From Frigidibacter sp. ROC022 (GTDB taxonomy: Bacteria > Pseudomonadota > Alphaproteobacteria > Rhodobacterales > Rhodobacteraceae): 64,000 nt of DNA. Every line of letters starts with the position of its first letter. The first letter of the stretch is position 1. The position numbers and the translations under genes are program-made. The stretch is from NCBI RefSeq assembly GCF_024723735.1, contig NZ_JANQDU010000002.1, positions 883,001 to 947,000 of the forward strand, written 5' to 3'. Under the pieces are notes generated by a model. That model was given only the letters and a program-made list of their open reading frames with translations, had not been told where the DNA came from and did no database searches. Below, in pieces: positions 1 to 8,971 of the stretch.

Positions 1-1139
1 CCGCCGCCGCCGTGGTTGGCGCAGGAGACCGAGAACTCGGGACCGAAGCCCGGCACCCCGAGCGCCTCCATGTCGGCATCGGTGATCTCCAGCGCCTCCA
101 TGCCGTCGCGCATCATCGCCGCGGTGATCTGCGCCACGCCGTGGATTTCCTGCGCCTTCTTGGCCGCTTCCACCGCCAGGATCGCCGCATACATGCCGCG
201 GTTGTAGAGCACCGTACCGCCCTGATCGCCGGCGCCGGCCGCCAGACCCTTGTCATAGACATAGGTCTTCAGGTCGTCGTAGATCGGAAGGTCCTTGCCC
301 GGCAGGTTCATGTTCAGCGCCTTGTAGCCATCGGCGCCGTCACCGACCGGAAGGGTGTCGTTCTCGGACCCCGACCACCAGATGCCGATGAAATGATCCA
401 TCGGGAAGCGGATGTTGGCGGCCTCCTGGATCGCGACCTGGTTCTGCACGCCCCAGCCCCACATCAGCACATAGTCGGGCTTCTGCTGGCGGATCTGCAG
501 CCACTGGCTCTTTTGCTCCTGGCCCGGCGGATCGACCGGGATCTGCAGGAACTCGAAGCCGTGTTTCTTGGACAGTTCCTCGAGCGTGCGGATCGGTTCC
601 TTGCCATAGGCCGAGTTGTGATAGATCAGCGCGATCTTCTTGTCGCTGATGTCGCCGCCTTCCTGATCGAGAATGTACTTGATCGCGATCGAGGCCCCGT
701 TCCAGTAGTTGGTCGGGTAGTTGAAGATCCATTCGAAGACCTTGCCGTTCGAGGCCGAGGTGCGGCCGTAGCCCATCGAGTGGACCGGGATGCCGTCGGC
801 GCTGGCCTTGGGGATCAACTGATAGGTGATGCCGGTGGACAGCGGTTGATAGAGCAGCGCGCCGGTTCCGACATCCTTGGTCGATTCATAGCACTCGACG
901 CCCTTCTCGGTGTTGTAGCCGGTTTCGCATTCGGGCATCGCGATCTTGATTCCGCCGATGCCGCCGTCCCGCTCGTTGATGAGGGTGAAATAGTCGGCAT
1001 AGCCATCTGCGAAGGGGATGCCGTTCGGCGCATAGGGCCCGGTGCGATAACTGAGCGACGGGAATACCAGGTCGGCCAGGGCCGGTCCGGCAGCCAGGGC
1101 GCCGACCAGCGCCAGTGTTGCAAGTTTCAGCTTCTTCAT
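1..1139 (-). CDS. Liv-type ABC transporter substrate-binding protein (partial, 3' end off window)
   Basis: This is a periplasmic solute-binding protein of the branched-chain amino acid/amide (LivK, peripla_BP_6) class. It starts at the ATG at 1139, preceded by GGGAGGAAAACA. About 379 residues are visible and the C-terminus is beyond base 1. The N-terminus, MKKLKLATLALVGALAAGPALA, is a clear Sec signal peptide with an ALA cleavage site. It is followed by a mature domain with the family's features: a GGIGGIKI stretch, CETGYN, and the IALIYHNSAYGKEP hinge region. It is the last visible gene of a minus-strand operon with two Liv permeases, one ATPase and an acyl-CoA ligase. A LivF-type second ATPase is expected to the left but is not in the window. 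The substrate cannot be read from the sequence; the linked ligase suggests an organic or aromatic acid rather than an amino acid. Confidence 0.9.
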   Translation of the reverse strand, partial: MKKLKLATLALVGALAAGPALADLVFPSLSYRTGPYAPNGIPFADGYADYFTLINERDGGIGGIKIAMPECETGYNTEKGVECYESTKDVGTGALLYQPLSTGITYQLIPKASADGIPVHSMGYGRTSASNGKVFEWIFNYPTNYWNGASIAIKYILDQEGGDISDKKIALIYHNSAYGKEPIRTLEELSKKHGFEFLQIPVDPPGQEQKSQWLQIRQQKPDYVLMWGWGVQNQVAIQEAANIRFPMDHFIGIWWSGSENDTLPVGDGADGYKALNMNLPGKDLPIYDDLKTYVYDKGLAAGAGDQGGTVLYNRGMYAAILAVEAAKKAQEIHGVAQITAAMMRDGMEALEITDADMEALGVPGFGPEFSVSCANHGGG

Positions 1140-1179
1140 TGTTTTCCTCCCTAAGTGGTCGTCGTCGGTGGCCGCCCGT

Positions 1180-2256
1180 CTAGTGCGGGAACGGCCAGAG
1201 TCTCAGTTTCTCCTTCGTGACCCGCCACAGGGCGGCAATTCCGTGCGGTTCCAGGATCAGGAACATGATGATCATCGCCCCGACGATCATGACTTCCAGG
1301 TGAGTCGCGACATCGGTGGGCCAGCCGAGGTGGAGCACCAGCACGTTCTTCAGGAACACCGGCAGCAGGACCATGAAGGCCGCGCCGGCCAGCGAGCCGA
1401 AGATCGAGCCGAGCCCACCGATGATGATCATGAAGAGGACCAGGAAGCTCTTGTTGATGCCGAAGGCCTCGCCGACCTCGACCGCGCCGAGATAGACCGA
1501 GAAGAACAGCGCCCCGGCGACCCCGACGAAGAAGGACGAGACGGCAAAGGCGGTCAGCTTTGCGGCCAGCGGGTTCACCCCGATGATCTCGGCGGCGATG
1601 TCCATGTCGCGGATCGCCATCCATTTGCGCCCCGAGGCGCCGCGCGTCAGGTTGCGGGCCAGCCAGCCCAGGACCAGCAGGAAGCTCAGGCAGGTGAGGT
1701 ATTTCGCCGGAGCCGAGGTCAGGGGCCCCGAGACGATGATGCCGAAGACCGAGCGTTCCGGAACCGTGATCTGACCGGAGGCGGAATAGTTGTAGAACCA
1801 GGGCATCTTGTTGAACAGCCAGACCAGGAAGAACTGTGCCGCCAGGGTCGCCACCGCCAGGTAGAAGCCCTTGATCCGCAGCGAGGGCAGGCCGAAGAGA
1901 ACGCCGACCGCCGCCGTCACCAGCCCGGCCAGGATCACCGCGATGGGCAACGGCAGCCAGGGCATCGCGGTCAGCAGCTTGTAGCTGGCATAGGCGCCCA
2001 CGGCCATGAAGCCGCCGGTGCCCAGGCTGACCTGGCCGCAGTAGCCGGTCAGGATGTTCAGACCCAGGGCCGCGATGGCATAGATCAGGAACGGCACCAG
2101 CGCCGCATTGGCCCAGTAGTCGTTGACGATGAAGGGCACCACCCCGAAGGCCACGACCAGCAGCGCCCAGTAGCCGATCCGGTCCAGCTTCAGCGGGAAG
2201 GTCTGGCCGTCCTCGACATAGGTCGTCTTGAAGTCGCCGGCCTCGCGGTAGAGCAT
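1180..2256 (-). CDS. Liv-type ABC transporter permease (LivM-like)
   Basis: Inner-membrane permease of 358 residues in the LivM family. It has about eight to ten hydrophobic segments and the family motif around LGLNILTGYCGQVSLGTGGFM, which resembles the conserved GLNxxxGxxGxxSxG region. It lacks the extended cytoplasmic loop seen in some LivM proteins. Its ATG overlaps the stop of the small upstream gene (TGATG), and an AAGGA motif sits about nine bases upstream, so translational coupling is likely. With the LivH-like permease (2770-3756) it would form the heterodimeric channel served by the ATPase at 3808-4623 and the binding protein at 1-1139. Confidence 0.92.
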   Translation of the reverse strand: MLYREAGDFKTTYVEDGQTFPLKLDRIGYWALLVVAFGVVPFIVNDYWANAALVPFLIYAIAALGLNILTGYCGQVSLGTGGFMAVGAYASYKLLTAMPWLPLPIAVILAGLVTAAVGVLFGLPSLRIKGFYLAVATLAAQFFLVWLFNKMPWFYNYSASGQITVPERSVFGIIVSGPLTSAPAKYLTCLSFLLVLGWLARNLTRGASGRKWMAIRDMDIAAEIIGVNPLAAKLTAFAVSSFFVGVAGALFFSVYLGAVEVGEAFGINKSFLVLFMIIIGGLGSIFGSLAGAAFMVLLPVFLKNVLVLHLGWPTDVATHLEVMIVGAMIIMFLILEPHGIAALWRVTKEKLRLWPFPH

Positions 2257-2501
2257 CAGGTGTTTTCCTTCACCAGCTGCGCCAGAAGCAGCAGCATGAC
2301 CCCGACGCCCAGGGCGATGCCGGCGATCAGCATGGTCTCGCCATGCAGCAACACGAAATCCACCGCCTGGCGCAGCTCGTCGCTGCCCAGCATGTCCCGG
2401 AAGGCCGGGCTGGCCGGGTCCAGATTGGCGAAGGGCCAGGCGATGACCGCGATTCCGGCCAGGAACAGCACCAGTCCCAGAAGGCGTCCGATGAAGATCA
2501 T
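2256..2501 (-). CDS. Small two-TM membrane protein in Liv operon
   Basis: Hypothetical protein of 81 residues. I chose the ATG at 2501 because GGAGACGG lies just upstream; a longer in-frame start at 2522 would add seven residues (MRHRRRI) without a ribosome site. Two hydrophobic helices are visible: residues about 4-23 (IGRLLGLVLFLAGIAVIAWP) and about 55-76 (MLIAGIALGVGVMLLLLAQL). They are joined by a polar stretch with SDELRQAVDF. I do not recognise a named family. It overlaps the LivM-like gene by one base and lies between the two permease genes, so it is probably co-translated with the transporter. An accessory or assembly role in the permease complex is inference only. Confidence 0.75.
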   Translation of the reverse strand: MIFIGRLLGLVLFLAGIAVIAWPFANLDPASPAFRDMLGSDELRQAVDFVLLHGETMLIAGIALGVGVMLLLLAQLVKENT

Positions 2502-2568
2502 GATCCGTCTCCGATGCCGCATGCCGTGGCGGGGCCGGGGCGCTGCGGTCTGGTCATGCGCCGGGACA

Positions 2569-2751
2569 TCACAGGTCGCCCCTGGCCAGTTTCATGTAGG
2601 CGAAGCTGCCGCTGATGAAGCCTGCCGCGGCCAGCAGCCCGGCAATGACCGCCTGCCGGTTGTCGGAAACCCCGGCGGACAGCGCCAGATAGCCGAAGGC
2701 CCAGAACCCGGCCCAGGCCACCACGCAGATCAGGGCGACAAGTTTGCGCAT
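2569..2751 (-). CDS. Small membrane protein in Liv operon
   Basis: Hypothetical 60-residue protein, the second small membrane gene between the LivH-like and LivM-like permeases. The ATG at 2751 has AAAGGAA about eight bases upstream. Residues about 3-25 (KLVALICVVAWAGFWAFGYL) and about 33-50 (AVIAGLLAAAGFISGSFAY) form two predicted helices, and the C-terminus is basic then acidic (KLARGDL). No family is recognised. It lies 18 bases downstream of the LivH-like stop and 67 bases upstream of the next small gene, so it belongs to the same transcript. A role as a small transporter subunit is possible but unproven. Confidence 0.72.
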   Translation of the reverse strand: MRKLVALICVVAWAGFWAFGYLALSAGVSDNRQAVIAGLLAAAGFISGSFAYMKLARGDL

Positions 2752-2769
2752 CTCTAGTTCCTTTCGTCG

Positions 2770-3756
2770 TCACACTCTCTCGATGATCCGTTCGCCGAAC
2801 AGGCCCTGCGGCCGGAAGACCAGGAACAGCAGTGCCAGCACATAGGCGAACCAGTTTTCGGTTGCGCCGCCGACCATCGGGCCGATGAAGAATTCGAACA
2901 GTTTCTCGCCGACGCCGATGATCAGCCCGCCGACGATGGCGCCGGGGATCGAGGTGAAGCCGCCCAGCATCAGCACCGGCAGCGCCTTCAGCGCGATCAG
3001 CGACAGGGAGAACTGGACCCCGGACTTGGCGCCCCACATGATGCCCGCGACCAGCGCCACGAAACCGGCGATCGACCAGACCAGCACCCAGATGAAGCGC
3101 AGCGAGATGCCGACCGAGAGCGCCGCCTGGTGGTCGTCGGCCACCGCCCGCATGGCCCGGCCCTGCTTGGTGTATTGCGAGAACAGCACCAGCACGGTGA
3201 CCAGCAGCGCCGCCACGACGGTGGCGGTGATGTCGAGCTTGTCGATGAAGAACCCATAGCCGAACCAGCCGAAGGTCGTCGTGTCGATCACGTCCGAGAT
3301 CCCCTGTGGCAGGCCGACATCGAGCTTCTTGATGTCCGAGCCCCACATCAGGTCGCCGAAGCCTTCCATGAAATAGGCCAGGCCGATGGTCGCCATGAAC
3401 AGGATGATGTCGGGCTGGTTGACCAGATGCTTGAGGATCAGCTTCTCGATCAGGATCGCCAGCACCACCATGACGCCCATGGTCAGCAGGATCCCGACGA
3501 CCGAGGGCAGGGTCCAGCCGAAGGTCGTCAGCTCGGTGCCGAAGATGACGTTCAGCAGATGGCCGAAGGGAACCTGGCCCTCCATGATCCCGACCAGCGT
3601 CAGCGCCGCGAACAGCGCCATGACCCCCTGGGCATAGTTGAATACCCCGGACGCCTTGAAGATCAGCACGAAACCGAGCGCTACCAGCGCATAGAGCACC
3701 CCGGCCATCAGCCCGTTCAGGGTGACTTCTATGGCGAAGAGAAGCGTGTCGGGCAT
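2770..3756 (-). CDS. Liv-type ABC transporter permease (LivH-like)
   Basis: Inner-membrane permease of 328 residues in the LivH family. It opens with the typical pattern in which the first helix is followed by GLMAGVLYALVALGFVLIFK and then ASGVFNYAQGVMAL, matching the conserved N-x-AxGxxxxxGA region of this family. The C-terminal half has LMLGGFTSIPGAIVGGLIIG, the conserved GG(M/F)xSxxGAxxGG segment. The start at 3756 is preceded by GGAGGGACAACTG. It lies 51 bases downstream of the ATPase gene and is the first permease gene of the operon. It should pair with the LivM-like protein. Confidence 0.93.
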   Translation of the reverse strand: MPDTLLFAIEVTLNGLMAGVLYALVALGFVLIFKASGVFNYAQGVMALFAALTLVGIMEGQVPFGHLLNVIFGTELTTFGWTLPSVVGILLTMGVMVVLAILIEKLILKHLVNQPDIILFMATIGLAYFMEGFGDLMWGSDIKKLDVGLPQGISDVIDTTTFGWFGYGFFIDKLDITATVVAALLVTVLVLFSQYTKQGRAMRAVADDHQAALSVGISLRFIWVLVWSIAGFVALVAGIMWGAKSGVQFSLSLIALKALPVLMLGGFTSIPGAIVGGLIIGVGEKLFEFFIGPMVGGATENWFAYVLALLFLVFRPQGLFGERIIERV

Positions 3757-3807
3757 CAGTTGTCCCTCCGGACGGGCTGCGGGGCGGGACGGAAGGCCTG
3801 GCGGTGC

Positions 3808-4623
3808 TCAGTCATGGGCCACCCCCAGATAGGCGTCGATCACGTCCTGGTTGGCGCGCACCTCGTCCGGCGTGCCGTCGCCGATCTTCTTGCCGTAGTC
3901 CATCACCACCACCCGGTCCGAGATGTCCATCACCACGCCCATGTCGTGCTCGATCAGCGCGATGGTGGTGCCGAATTCGTCGTTCACGTCGAGGATGAAG
4001 CGGCTCATGTCCTCCTTCTCCTCGACATTCATCCCGGCCATGGGTTCGTCGAGCAGCAGCAGGCTGGGTTCCGCCGCCAGCGCGCGGGCCAGTTCGACGC
4101 GCTTCTTCAGCCCGTAGGGCAGCCGCGCCACCGGGGTCTTGCGGATGTTCTGGATTTCGAGAAAGTCGATGATCCGTTCGACCTTGGCGCGGTTCTCGAC
4201 CTCTTCGGCCTGGGCATGGCCCCACCAGAGCGCTTGGCCGAACAGGCCCGAGGACATATGCGTCAGCCGCCCGGTCATCACGTTGTCGAGCACCGACATG
4301 CCGTCGAACAGGGCGATGTTCTGGAAGGTCCGGGCGATGCCCAGCTTGGCGACCTGGAAGGGCTTCATCGGCGGGCGTTTGACCCCGCGAAACCAGACCT
4401 CGCCTTCCTGCGGGACATAGAAGCCCGAGATGATGTTGAGCATCGACGACTTGCCGGCGCCGTTCGGGCCGATGATCGCCCGGATTTCGCCCTCGCGGAT
4501 GTCGAAGGAGATGTCCTTGATCGCCTCGACCCCGCCGAAGCGCAGGGTGATGTGCTTCATCTCCATCAGCACGCCACCGATGGTGCGGCCGTCCGGCGTG
4601 GTCGTCACCGCAGTGTCATTCAT
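3808..4623 (-). CDS. Liv-type ABC transporter ATP-binding protein (LivG-like)
   Basis: Cytoplasmic ATPase of 271 residues. Walker A is GPNGAGKSS at residues 52-60, Walker B is LLLLDEPMAGM, and the switch histidine is in IALIEHDMG. The signature motif is degenerate (LPYGLKKRVELARALA), as is usual in LivG/LivF proteins. The start overlaps the stop of the acyl-CoA ligase by four bases (ATGA), so the two are translationally coupled. Compared with standard LivG it carries a long loop after the Q-loop (TGRLTHMSSGLFGQALWW). Only one ATPase is visible; the partner is presumably past the left edge. Confidence 0.93.
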   Translation of the reverse strand: MNDTAVTTTPDGRTIGGVLMEMKHITLRFGGVEAIKDISFDIREGEIRAIIGPNGAGKSSMLNIISGFYVPQEGEVWFRGVKRPPMKPFQVAKLGIARTFQNIALFDGMSVLDNVMTGRLTHMSSGLFGQALWWGHAQAEEVENRAKVERIIDFLEIQNIRKTPVARLPYGLKKRVELARALAAEPSLLLLDEPMAGMNVEEKEDMSRFILDVNDEFGTTIALIEHDMGVVMDISDRVVVMDYGKKIGDGTPDEVRANQDVIDAYLGVAHD

Positions 4624-6581
4624 TCCGCCGCCACCTTCTGTGCCGTGGGCGCGGCGACTTCGGCCCGGGCGATCTTCAGCGTTGCGCTGATCTTGCCCTT
4701 GCGGCCGTCCTCGTAGGTCACTTCGGTTTCGGTATAGATGCTCTCGGACCCGTCATAGAGCGCGGTCAGCAGGTCGGCGTATTTCTCCTCGATGATCCTT
4801 CGCCGGACCTTGCGGGTGCGGGTCAGTTCGCCATCGTCGGCATCCAGCTCCTTGTGCAGGATCAGGAAGCGATGCACCTGGCAGCCCGACAGGATCGGGT
4901 CGTCGGCCAGGGTCCGGTTCACCTCGGCGACATGTTCGGAGATCATCGCATAGACGCGGGGGTTGCCGGCCAGTTCCTGATAGCTGGCATAGGCCAGGTT
5001 CGAGCGTTCGGCCCAGTTGCCGACCGCCTGCAGGTCGATGTTGATGAAGGCGGTGCAGTCGGGCCGGTCGGCGCCGAAGACCACGGCCTCCAGGATGTTG
5101 GGATAGAACTTCAGCTTGTTCTCGACGTATTTCGGCGCGAACAGGCGGCCATCGGCCAGCTTGCCCACGTCCTTGGCACGGTCGATGATCCTGAGATGGC
5201 CGGTGTCTTCCTCGATGAAACCGGCATCGCCGGTGGCGACCCAGCCTTCGTCATCCTTGGTTCCGGCGGTGCTTTCCGGGTTCTTGTAGTATTCGACGAA
5301 GACTCCCGGCGAGCGATAGAAGACCTCGCCCGACTCGGCGACTTTCAGTTCCACCCCCGGCGAGGCGATGCCGACGGTATCCGAGCGCACCTGGCCGTCC
5401 GGCTGCTGGGTGATGAAGACCGAGGCTTCGGTCTGGCCGTAGAGCTGTTTGAGGTTGATCCCCAGCGAGCGGTAGAATTCGAATATCTCCGGCCCGATCG
5501 CCTCGCCCGCCGTATAGCCGACCCGGATTCGGCCAAGGCCGAGCGCGTCCTTCAGCGGCCCGTAGATCAGCCGCCCGTTCAGCCAGTAGCGGAACCGGTC
5601 CCAGGCGCCGACGCTCTGCCCGTCCAGCAGCCGCGGGCCGACCCGGCGGGCCAGTTTCATCGCCCGGGCGAAGAGCCAGCGCTTCAGCCGGCTGGCGTCC
5701 TCCATCCGGATCGTGACGTCGGTCAGAAGCTGTTCGAAGACCCGCGGCGGGGCGAAGTAATAGGTCGGCCCGATCTCGCGCAGGCAGGTCTGCACGGTGC
5801 TTTCGCTTTCCGGGCAATTGACGCAGAAGCCGGTCCAGTAGGCCTGCCCGATCGAGAAGATGAAATCCCCGACCCAGGCCATCGGCAGATAGGCCAGCAC
5901 CTCGTCCCCGGCGCGCAGGCGATCGAACTCGCTGGAGTTCTTCGAGGTCTCGATGATGTTGCGGTTCGACAGCACCACGCCTTTCGGCCGTCCGGTGGTG
6001 CCCGAGGTATAGAGCATCACGCAGGTGGAATCGTAGGTGACTTCGGCCTCGCGGGCCTTCAGCTCGGGTTCCAGCCGTTCATGCGCGGCGCGACCCTCGG
6101 CGGCGACATCGGCCAGGGCATGCAGGTGGGAATGGTCGTATTTGCGCAGGCCGCGCGGGTCGAGATAGAGGATATGCTCGACCGACTTGGCGCGGTCGCC
6201 GACTTCCAGCACCTTGTCGACCTGCTCCTGATCGCCGGCGATGACGAAACGGGCGCCGCAGTGGTCCAGCACATAGGCCATCTCGTCGGCCACGGCGTCC
6301 TGGTAGAGCGGCACCGGAATCGCGCCGACCTTCTGCGTGGCGACCATCGACCAGTACAGCGCCGGGCGGTTGCGGCCGATGATCGCGACATAGTCGCCGC
6401 GGTTGATCCCGAGCGCCAGAAGTCCCAGGGCCAGGCTTCGGACTTCCTCGGCGGTTGCCAGCCAGGTCCAGGTCTGCCAGACGCCGAACTCCTTTTCGCG
6501 ATAGGCGGCATTGGCGCCATAGCGCCGGGCATTGCGTTCCAGCAATGCCGGAATCGATTGCGGGTCATGCTCCGCCATCAT
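4620..6581 (-). CDS. AMP-dependent acyl-CoA synthetase (long-chain-fatty-acid--CoA ligase family)
   Basis: Cytoplasmic or membrane-associated ligase of 653 residues. It activates a carboxylic acid with ATP to the acyl-adenylate and then the CoA thioester. The adenylation P-loop YTSGTTGRPKG is at residues 191-201, followed by the LYGQTEAS motif and the TGDAGFIEE / RIIDRAKDV motifs; it is close in length to FadD15-type enzymes. The start is the ATG at 6581, first of two adjacent ATGs, directly after GGAGGAGAACCGG. The frame stays open for a further ~440 codons upstream, but that extension covers a divergent gene on the other strand and is not coding. It is the first gene of the Liv operon and overlaps the ATPase gene by four bases, which argues that it acts on the transported substrate. 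Substrate unknown. Confidence 0.93.
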   Translation of the reverse strand: MMAEHDPQSIPALLERNARRYGANAAYREKEFGVWQTWTWLATAEEVRSLALGLLALGINRGDYVAIIGRNRPALYWSMVATQKVGAIPVPLYQDAVADEMAYVLDHCGARFVIAGDQEQVDKVLEVGDRAKSVEHILYLDPRGLRKYDHSHLHALADVAAEGRAAHERLEPELKAREAEVTYDSTCVMLYTSGTTGRPKGVVLSNRNIIETSKNSSEFDRLRAGDEVLAYLPMAWVGDFIFSIGQAYWTGFCVNCPESESTVQTCLREIGPTYYFAPPRVFEQLLTDVTIRMEDASRLKRWLFARAMKLARRVGPRLLDGQSVGAWDRFRYWLNGRLIYGPLKDALGLGRIRVGYTAGEAIGPEIFEFYRSLGINLKQLYGQTEASVFITQQPDGQVRSDTVGIASPGVELKVAESGEVFYRSPGVFVEYYKNPESTAGTKDDEGWVATGDAGFIEEDTGHLRIIDRAKDVGKLADGRLFAPKYVENKLKFYPNILEAVVFGADRPDCTAFINIDLQAVGNWAERSNLAYASYQELAGNPRVYAMISEHVAEVNRTLADDPILSGCQVHRFLILHKELDADDGELTRTRKVRRRIIEEKYADLLTALYDGSESIYTETEVTYEDGRKGKISATLKIARAEVAAPTAQKVAAE

Positions 6582-6884
6582 CCGGTTCTCCTCCCATGTG
6601 CCGGAAGTATCCGGCGGCCTTCGCCCGCTTTGCACGGATCCCGGCCCCTCGGGCCTGCGCCCTCGGTAATATGACCATTGCCGGTTGGCTTTCGTTTGTA
6701 AACAGTAAGCTACCCGAACGCGGGGGCAGGCTGCGGAGCTGTTTGCGCTAAACTGCCACAAAGCGCCTCCATGCCGCGGTTTCCATTCGTCGGGATCGGC
6801 GCCGACAGGGTTGCGGCCCTGGCCCGCGCGGGTCTTCCATTGCCCCGCATTCCGACCTAAAGCGGCGCAAACGGAGGCCGGACG
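6582..6884 (+). other. Divergent intergenic region (303 bp)
   Basis: Non-coding spacer between the minus-strand ligase/Liv operon and the plus-strand saccharopine dehydrogenase gene, so it should hold two outward promoters. The most A+T-rich patch is about 6665-6715 and contains the imperfect inverted repeat GTTTGTAAAC at 6694-6703, a possible operator. No convincing -35/-10 pair, RNA gene or small coding region was found. The right end supplies the GGAGGCCGGACG ribosome site of the gene at 6885. Confidence 0.5.
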
Positions 6885-7928
6885 ATGACCCATATCTGGA
6901 TGCGCACCGAGAGCCGCGAGAACGAGGCGCGGGCGCCGCTGACCCCGGAGGGGGCGGCGCAGCTGCTGGCCGCCGGGATCGCGGTGACGGTCGAGGAGAG
7001 CCGCCAGCGCGCCCTGCCGCTGGCCGCCTATCGCGATGCGGGTTGCGCCGTGGCGCCCGAGGGCAGCTGGCCGGAAGCGCCGGCAGGGGCCTTTGTGCTG
7101 GGGCTGAAGGAACTGCCCGAGGACGGTTCCCCCTTGCGGCACCGGCACATCATGTTCGGCCATGCCTTCAAGGGACAGCCGGCGGGCCGGGTGCTGCTGG
7201 AGCGGTTCCGGGCCGGGGGCGGCACCTTGCTGGACCTCGAATATCTGGTCGACGAGACCGGTCGCCGGGTGGCGGCCTTCGGTTATTGGGCCGGGTTTGC
7301 CGGCGCCGCGGTGACGCTGCTGGACTGGGCGGCGCAGGCACGGGGTGGGCGCTGCGGCCCGGTGGGCGCCTATGCCTCGGCCGAGGCGATGGTGGCTGCG
7401 GTCAAGGCGGAGATGGAGGGGCTCGCCCCGAACCCGCGGGCGCTGGTGATCGGCGCCCTGGGGCGGGTCGGCACCGGGGCAACGGATTTCTGCGGCCGGG
7501 TCGGGGTGCCGGTGACCGGCTGGGACATGGCCGAGACCGCCGGCGGCGGGCCGTTCCCCGAGGTTCTGGAGCACGAGCTGTTCTTCAACTGCATCCTGGC
7601 GCGGCCCGGTTGCCCGGTCTTCGTTCCGGCCGAGGCGGTGAACGCGCCGCGCGCGCTTCGGGTGATCGGCGATATTGCCTGCGATCCGACGTCCGATTTC
7701 TCGCCGGTCAAGGTCTATGACCGCTCCACCACCTGGGAAGAACCGGTGCTGCGGGTGGCCGAGTCGCCGGTGCTGGACGTGATGGCGATCGACAATCTGC
7801 CGTCGATGCTGCCGGCCGAAAGCTCGCAGGATTTCGCGGCCCAGCTGCTGCCTTCGCTGCTGGTGCTGGACGCGCCGGACGAGACCGTCTGGACCCGTGC
7901 CGAGGCGACGTTTCGCAAGCATCTCTGA
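6885..7928 (+). CDS. Saccharopine dehydrogenase, L-lysine-forming (LYS1) type
   Basis: Cytoplasmic NAD-dependent oxidoreductase of 347 residues, related to fungal LYS1, which interconverts saccharopine with lysine and 2-oxoglutarate. The N-terminus has the family pattern RTESRENEARAPLTP, and the conserved MFGHAFKGQ stretch matches the substrate-binding region of LYS1 proteins. A nucleotide-binding GALGRVGTGATDF follows in the second half, and the C-terminal AIDNLPSMLPAESS is also typical of the family. The ATG at 6885 follows GGAGG. It converges on dapA, a lysine biosynthesis gene. A second family member, similar to the glutamate-forming type, is at 37847-38989. In bacteria such pairs are usually considered lysine-degrading; the direction here is inferred. 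Confidence 0.88.
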   Translation: MTHIWMRTESRENEARAPLTPEGAAQLLAAGIAVTVEESRQRALPLAAYRDAGCAVAPEGSWPEAPAGAFVLGLKELPEDGSPLRHRHIMFGHAFKGQPAGRVLLERFRAGGGTLLDLEYLVDETGRRVAAFGYWAGFAGAAVTLLDWAAQARGGRCGPVGAYASAEAMVAAVKAEMEGLAPNPRALVIGALGRVGTGATDFCGRVGVPVTGWDMAETAGGGPFPEVLEHELFFNCILARPGCPVFVPAEAVNAPRALRVIGDIACDPTSDFSPVKVYDRSTTWEEPVLRVAESPVLDVMAIDNLPSMLPAESSQDFAAQLLPSLLVLDAPDETVWTRAEATFRKHL

Positions 7929-7939
7929 TCGGGCGGGGC

Positions 7940-7958
7940 GGCGGCGCTGGTCGCCGCC
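7940..7958. terminator. GC hairpin between convergent genes
   Basis: A perfect 7-bp stem, GGCGGCG (7940-7946) and CGCCGCC (7952-7958), around the loop CTGGT. It lies in the 40-bp gap between the converging saccharopine dehydrogenase and dapA stop codons. There is no T-run on either strand, so it may only be a weak or bidirectional transcript-end structure. Confidence 0.35.
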
Positions 7959-7968
7959 CGCCGCGGGC

Positions 7969-8844
7969 TCAGTTCAGCAGCCCGGCGTGGACCATGGCGG
8001 CGCGGATGGCCTGCCGGGTCTGGTCGCTGACGCCCAGAAGCGGCAACCGCACCTCGTCCGAACAGCGACCCAGCATCGCCAGCCCGGCCTTGGCGCCGCA
8101 GAGGCCGGGTTCCAGGAAGATCGCCTCGTGCAGCGGCATCAGCCGGTCCTGGATGCCCAGGGCGGTCTTGAAATCGCCGGCCAGCGTGGCGGCCTGCATC
8201 TCGGCGCAGAGCCGCGGCGCGACATTGGCAGTGACCGAGATGCAGCCGACCCCGCCATTGGCGTTGAAGGCCAGCGCGGTGGCATCCTCGCCCGACAGCT
8301 GGATGAAATCGGGGCCGCAGGCGGCGCGCTGCTGGCTGACCCGGTCGAGCTTGGCGGTGGCGTCCTTGACGCCGACGATCCGCGGCAGTTTCGCCAGTTC
8401 GGCCATCGTCGCCGGAGTCATGTCGATCACCGAGCGCGGCGGGATGTTGTAGATGATGATCGGCAGGCCGCAGGCGTCATGGACTGCGGTGAAATGGGCG
8501 ATCAGCCCGGCCTGGGTTGGCTTGTTGTAATAGGGTGTTACCACCAGCACCGCATTGGCGCCCGAGGCTTCGGCATGCTGGGCCAGGCGGATCGATTCGG
8601 CCGTGCTGTTCGAGCCGGCCCCGGCCACCACCGGCACCCGGCCCGCGGCGTATTCGACCACCGCGGCGACCACCGCGTCATGCTCCTCGTGGCTGAGCGT
8701 CGGGCTTTCCCCGGTCGTTCCGACCGGCACCAGCCCGCTGGAGCCTTCGGCAATCTGCCAGTCGACCAGCCGTTTCAGCGCATCGAAATCCACCGCGCCG
8801 TCCTTGAACGGCGTGACCAGGGCAGGCATTGATCCCCTCAACAT
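7969..8844 (-). CDS. dapA: 4-hydroxy-tetrahydrodipicolinate synthase
   Basis: Catalyses condensation of pyruvate with aspartate semialdehyde, the first committed step to diaminopimelate and lysine, in the cytoplasm. The product is 291 residues, the normal family length. The Schiff-base lysine is K160 in VGVKDAT, and [10 protein letters not shown] (about residues 41-50) is the conserved substrate-binding stretch; IYNIPPR holds a family tyrosine. I chose the ATG at 8844, which has AAGGAG upstream. A longer open frame to 8928 adds an arginine-rich extension absent from the family. It is divergent from the lytic transglycosylase gene, with a 127-bp shared promoter region, and needs lysA (58443) at the pathway end. 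Confidence 0.96.
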   Translation of the reverse strand: MLRGSMPALVTPFKDGAVDFDALKRLVDWQIAEGSSGLVPVGTTGESPTLSHEEHDAVVAAVVEYAAGRVPVVAGAGSNSTAESIRLAQHAEASGANAVLVVTPYYNKPTQAGLIAHFTAVHDACGLPIIIYNIPPRSVIDMTPATMAELAKLPRIVGVKDATAKLDRVSQQRAACGPDFIQLSGEDATALAFNANGGVGCISVTANVAPRLCAEMQAATLAGDFKTALGIQDRLMPLHEAIFLEPGLCGAKAGLAMLGRCSDEVRLPLLGVSDQTRQAIRAAMVHAGLLN

Positions 8845-8971
8845 GACACGCTCTCCTTGGCTGTTCGGGGCCGATCGGCCCCCCGTCAAAAGTCGGCGGA
8901 CCCTAGCCCTTCGTCGCGGCATTGCCAAGTTCGTGAGTTGCGGGCGACAGGGGCCGCGCTAGGGTAGCCGG

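Noticed and set aside
4620-7922. The acyl-CoA ligase frame stays open to 7922 and would encode a 1100-residue fusion
   Set aside because: The upstream part lies opposite the LYS1-type gene, has no family similarity, and the true start at 6581 has a strong ribosome site.
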